Under the pieces are notes generated by a model, which saw only the letters and a list, made by a program, of their open reading frames with translations, did no database searches and was not told the DNA's origin. A stretch of DNA of 43,958 bases from Saprospiraceae bacterium UBA2329 (GTDB taxonomy: Bacteria > Bacteroidota > Bacteroidia > Chitinophagales > Saprospiraceae), in contig DDUV01000074.1 of the NCBI GenBank assembly GCA_002344975.1, forward strand, positions 73,573 through 117,530. The letters run 5' to 3'. The position numbers and the translations under genes are program-made. Positions within the stretch are counted from its first letter, which is position 1. Each line of letters opens with the position of its first letter. Shown here piece by piece: positions 40,479-43,958 of the stretch.

Positions 40479-41390
40479 CTACCTCAACTCCCACTCCCTC
40501 CAATGAGCCGCCCGAAATACTCCATAGCCGCCCTCTATATTGGAATGCACCGTGACTGGCTCTGCGAAAGGATTGCCCAGCGCACGGTAGTATTGAGTGA
40601 TCGTGCGGTCGTACAGATAAGCGTCGCGGGTGATTTGGGCAATGCGGAGGGTATATTTATGGACGGTGTTCGAGGCGTCTATCCAAGTGCGTCCTGTTGA
40701 AAAACGAACGATGTAGCGCGTACCGTCGAAGGCGCCGTCTGCCAGAACCTTCCCCCCGGAACTGCCGTCCTGCAAGTTGGGGTCGTTGCTCTCTAAGTAC
40801 GCCGGGTTGTTATACTCAATCGTATCGTCGAGGAAAATGAGGGTTCCCTCTTGCCACAGTTCAATGCGATAGTAATTGGCGCTGCCGGCCGGGTCGTCTA
40901 TGGTGATGAGCATTTCATCAGAGCGGTTGCCATTGGGATTGATCACGGCATTCCTCCTCAACTCCACACTTGCCACATCAGGCGCGCCGGGCATTATCTG
41001 CTCGGAATAAGCGGTACCATAGCCTGGCACTTGCGCTTCTATCCGGTAGCGGGCGCCAGGCACGAAACCCGCAGCAGGTGCGGGCGCCGTGTAGCTTTTT
41101 TTGTCTGGGTTGAACGTGAGCGGCAGCGGCTCCTGACCCTCGCGCAGCAGGCGAACGGTTGCGTTGGCCGGATAAACATAATTGCCCGTATCCAAAACAC
41201 CCATGCTGATGCTGACGAGGGCCTGCACGAGCGTGTCCCCGGCGTTGATTTGAGAGGCAATAACCGGCCTGGGCCGATGTTCGGGAAGGTCTATCTCTAC
41301 GATCTGGGAGAACGAATCCTCTGTACAAGAACTATATGTGAGGGCAGTGATGGCCGACAACAGGGCGAAAATAAAGGCAGTGTATTTCAT
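40479..41390 (-). CDS. DUF4249-family lipoprotein partner of a TonB-dependent receptor
   Basis: 303 aa with a lipoprotein signal ending Y-S-S-C (Cys22). The N-terminal beta-rich domain after E-I-D-L-P (V-I-A-S-Q-I-N-A-G-D) and the C-terminal part with Y-Y-R-I-E-L-W and F-S-T-G-R-T fit DUF4249 (about 280-400 aa in general). These lipoproteins typically follow a TonB-dependent receptor gene, and here the gap is 18 bases. A surface or periplasmic accessory role in uptake is presumed; the substrate is not known. Confidence 0.85.
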   Translation of the reverse strand: MKYTAFIFALLSAITALTYSSCTEDSFSQIVEIDLPEHRPRPVIASQINAGDTLVQALVSISMGVLDTGNYVYPANATVRLLREGQEPLPLTFNPDKKSYTAPAPAAGFVPGARYRIEAQVPGYGTAYSEQIMPGAPDVASVELRRNAVINPNGNRSDEMLITIDDPAGSANYYRIELWQEGTLIFLDDTIEYNNPAYLESNDPNLQDGSSGGKVLADGAFDGTRYIVRFSTGRTWIDASNTVHKYTLRIAQITRDAYLYDRTITQYYRALGNPFAEPVTVHSNIEGGYGVFRAAHWREWELR

Positions 41391-41408
41391 GGTTGGATTT
41401 TTTTGGAA

Positions 41409-43766
41409 TTAAAACTTGAACTGATAACTCACCGACGGGATGATGGGCAAAATACTGACCTCGCGGAATACGCGCCGGCTGACGCCGTTTTCGAACACAG
41501 ATCCAGTTGTCATAAAGTACGGATTGCGTCGCCAGTAGGCGTTATACACTCCAAATACCCATTTGCGCTCCGATTTGGGGCGCTGTTTGCGCAGTTCTAA
41601 GCTGATGTCCAAGCGATGATAATCTCTCATGCGAAAGGCATTGCGTTCGCCCCCCGATTCCACGTCGCTGACATAATCGGTGGTATTTCCGAAAATGTCG
41701 GTGAACTGCCCTATATAACCTGGGTATCGGAAAGTATTGAGCGTCACAGCATTGCCGGTGCCGTAAACCCAGGCTGCCGAGAGGCCCACCCGCTTGCTGA
41801 AGTCGTGGTTGATTACTACCGAAACATCGTGGCGTCGGTCATAGCGGAAGGGGTAGCGCCGCCCGCCGTTGATTTCGTCAAACTGCCGCCAGTTCCAGCT
41901 CAGGGTATAGCCTATCCAGCCGGTGGTTTTGCCGGCTTTTTTTTGCAAAAACAATTCCAGGCCGTAGCTCTCGCCTTCGCCCTGCGTCACTTTATCCTGC
42001 CAGTCGTTTTCGAGGCCAAAGAGAAAGGATGCGCCTTCCTTGAAAGAAATGACGTTGCTCATTTTTTTGTAATACCCTTCCAGGCTGAACTCAAACTCAT
42101 CCCAAAAAGTACGCGCCGCCCCTACCGAAACCTGCCAGGCTTGCTGCGGCAATACACTCCGGGTACTGGGCACCCAGAGGTCGGTGGGCAATGAAAGCGC
42201 CTCGCTGGTGAGGAGGTTGATGTACTGAACCATGGTGCTGAAGCCGGCTTTGAGCGAAAGTTTGTTCTTCATCAGGTAGCGCAGGCCGAGGCGCGGCTGG
42301 AGACTGGTGTAAAGTTTGCCCTCCACATCAAAAGCGGAGGCGTGCAGGCCGGCGTTGATTTTGAGCGCGCCGAGCGAGAAGTCATCCTCGGCATAGAGAA
42401 AATACTCAGTGCTGAAAGCCTTGCGCGACCCCAACAGCGTGTCTATATTCGTCGTTCCACCCGATTGTTCCTTCAGGGCCAGGGCGCCGGGGTTGTAGGT
42501 GTGATTGGTAGCGCCGCCGCCGAAACGGATGTAGTGGCGGGGATTGGGGATGAAGTCGAAATCAATTTTACCGCCGAGGTCTTCAATGCCGGAAATGTAT
42601 TTGGCCGAGAATTTTTCCACCACATTGTTGAATTTGCTTTCCTGCGCGGAAAGGATGTCTATTTTATAGCGGCTGTAGGTGAGGGTGGTATTGGCAAACA
42701 AGCGGGGCGAAATCTGCCAGTTCCAGCGGGCGGCAGAAATGAGATTGCCCCAGTCCAAGCCGCCGGAAAAGGCGTCATTTTGCTCCCGGAAGGTTGTTTG
42801 AAACACATCGGCGCCGCTGTAAGCGCTGAGGTAGAGCCGGTGGCGGTCGTTGAACTTGTGCTGAATCTTGGCATTAAAATCATAAAAATACAGCGCTATG
42901 TCAAATTTCTGATCGGGCGGCTGAACAGCCTTGATGATGGGCTTGAAAATGAGATCGGCGTAGGTGCGGCGAGCCGAGATGAGAAAGGAGGTTTTGTCTT
43001 TGATGATGGGGCCTTCGAGCGTGAGTTTGGAAGAAATCAAGCCTATGGAACCCTCTCCGTGAAAGGCTTTGGTATTGCCTTCTTTCATGTTGATTTCCAA
43101 TACGCTGCTGAGTCGTCCGCCATATCGGGCCGGGAACCCGCCCTTGGTCAGCGTCACGTTTTTGATGGCGTCGGCATTGAATACAGAAAAAATACCGAGT
43201 ACATGACTCACATTATACACCGGCACGCCGTCGAGCAACACCAGATTTTGATCGGGGCTTCCGCCGCGCACATACAGGCCGTTTTGGCCCTCGCCGCCGC
43301 TTTGTACGCCGGGCAGCAATTGCAGACTTTTGAGTACATCCACCTCGCCGAGCAGGGCGGGCACGCGTTTGATTTGTTCTATCGGCACCTCTATGCGGCC
43401 CATTTGGGTGCGTTGCTCGATGCGTTCGCTCCGGTCGGCGCGCACCTCTACGGTGGCCAATTCCACGAAGGGTTGCAGCGCTATTTGAAGCGTAGCATTG
43501 GCCGAAAGCGCTACCCGCAGTTCCTGTGGCTGATACCCAATGTAGCTGAACAGAAGTACGGCGCTGTCGCGCGATTCTAACGTGAGGCTGAAAAATCCGT
43601 ACACGTTGCTCACCGTGCCGACTTCGAGCCGGGCTTCAAATACGTTGGCCGAAATGAGGGGTTCGCCGCTGGAGCCGTCTGTGATGTAGCCGCTGATGGT
43701 TGTTTTTTGGGCGGTCAGAATGCAGGGCAGCGCTGCCACAAGGAGCAGCAAAAGTGTTTTTCGCAT
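41409..43766 (-). CDS. TonB-dependent outer-membrane receptor with carboxypeptidase-like regulatory domain
   Basis: 785 aa. After the signal peptide (ending L-T-A-Q) comes a carboxypeptidase-D-like regulatory beta-sandwich (about 20-105, I-S-G-Y-I-T-D-G-S-S-G-E-P-L-I-S-A-N). The plug domain follows (about 115-230, L-L-P-G-V-Q-S-G-G-E-G-Q-N-G-L-Y-V-R-G-G-S-P-D-Q-N), then a 22-strand-type barrel ending Y-Q-F-K-F. It imports a ligand using TonB/proton-motive force; the DUF4249 partner suggests a Bacteroidota-specific uptake pair. It is shorter than SusC (~1000 aa), so polysaccharide is not implied. Confidence 0.93.
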   Translation of the reverse strand: MRKTLLLLLVAALPCILTAQKTTISGYITDGSSGEPLISANVFEARLEVGTVSNVYGFFSLTLESRDSAVLLFSYIGYQPQELRVALSANATLQIALQPFVELATVEVRADRSERIEQRTQMGRIEVPIEQIKRVPALLGEVDVLKSLQLLPGVQSGGEGQNGLYVRGGSPDQNLVLLDGVPVYNVSHVLGIFSVFNADAIKNVTLTKGGFPARYGGRLSSVLEINMKEGNTKAFHGEGSIGLISSKLTLEGPIIKDKTSFLISARRTYADLIFKPIIKAVQPPDQKFDIALYFYDFNAKIQHKFNDRHRLYLSAYSGADVFQTTFREQNDAFSGGLDWGNLISAARWNWQISPRLFANTTLTYSRYKIDILSAQESKFNNVVEKFSAKYISGIEDLGGKIDFDFIPNPRHYIRFGGGATNHTYNPGALALKEQSGGTTNIDTLLGSRKAFSTEYFLYAEDDFSLGALKINAGLHASAFDVEGKLYTSLQPRLGLRYLMKNKLSLKAGFSTMVQYINLLTSEALSLPTDLWVPSTRSVLPQQAWQVSVGAARTFWDEFEFSLEGYYKKMSNVISFKEGASFLFGLENDWQDKVTQGEGESYGLELFLQKKAGKTTGWIGYTLSWNWRQFDEINGGRRYPFRYDRRHDVSVVINHDFSKRVGLSAAWVYGTGNAVTLNTFRYPGYIGQFTDIFGNTTDYVSDVESGGERNAFRMRDYHRLDISLELRKQRPKSERKWVFGVYNAYWRRNPYFMTTGSVFENGVSRRVFREVSILPIIPSVSYQFKF

Positions 43767-43958
43767 GGTCGTCTGTTTTTAGTAATAGATAGTTACTCGC
43801 AGGAGTGTAGTGGCTAAGACGGTAAATCATTATTAAAATGTTGGGGGGCTGTGTTAATTAACAATTGCCGTACTTTGCACCCCAAGGGGCGATAAAAAAA
43901 TAAAGTGATTATTTTCGCCAAAGGATTAGATAAATAAACGTTTCATTTTAAGTGTCTT

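Noticed and set aside
42342..43580. 412-codon open frame antisense to the TonB-dependent receptor
   Set aside because: Codon-bias shadow of a full-length, clearly recognised receptor gene.
43840..43890. Palindromic ccccaagggg and ttaattaa near the right end as an operator or terminator
   Set aside because: Short, no T-run, and the next gene lies outside the window, so no function can be supported.

Overview
The window comes from a Bacteroidota chromosome, most plausibly a Saprospiria- or Chitinophagales-like gliding/aquatic lineage. This rests on several kinds of evidence: type IX secretion (T9SS) substrates and a PorP/SprF partner, SprB repeats with a gliding-motility C-terminal domain, a TonB receptor/DUF4249 pair, a Uma2 gene, and promoters of the Bacteroidota form TTTG-N19/20-TAnnTTTG. 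The genus cannot be fixed from the sequence. I saw no rRNA, tRNA, CRISPR array, phage or intact insertion sequence.

Layout. 1-5000 (minus strand): a secreted serine hydrolase, metK with a terminator, a TetR regulator and a PaaE-type flavin/2Fe-2S reductase. 5000-9200 (plus strand): mscL, a START-domain protein, a Uma2 nuclease-like gene, a TPR/S41-peptidase lipoprotein and a decayed second copy of the Uma2 3' end. 9233-18845 (minus strand): an eight-gene accessory operon. 19065-24751 (plus strand): a TPR protein, atpD-atpC with a terminator, a universal stress protein and a flippase. 24755-25636 (minus strand): folD. 26065-35563 (plus strand): a giant SprB-repeat adhesin, PorP/SprF, a CotH-family T9SS substrate, a short gene remnant and corA. 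35638-43766 (minus strand): a Wzi/RemB-like barrel, the adk-alkC-chrA cluster, and DUF4249 with its TonB-dependent receptor.

The most interesting region is 9233-18932. One canonical promoter drives, in order: a divergent sigma-70-like factor; a single-span anti-sigma-like protein; a cytosolic FHA protein; a transmembrane Ser/Thr kinase with two periplasmic PKD domains; a membrane-anchored PP2C phosphatase; an FHA-FHA-transmembrane-trypsin protein; an outer-membrane barrel with a dead metallopeptidase-like domain and two PKD domains; and a PKD lipoprotein. All five PKD domains in the operon carry the same C-x-[AE]-P-C signature. The set reads as an envelope-spanning phospho-signalling system: kinase writer, PP2C eraser, FHA readers, a periplasmic protease as output, and outer-membrane sensor or scaffold parts. 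Its logic resembles the PpkA/PppA/Fha switch of type VI secretion, but no secretion genes are present. Its signal and target are unknown.

A second coherent unit is the adhesin, its PorP/SprF export partner and a CotH protein with a T9SS sorting tail. The rest is mostly housekeeping, with signs of local rearrangement: a duplicated Uma2 fragment, a related pair of hairpin repeats about 29 kb apart, a small gene remnant and a visibly AT-richer chrA.
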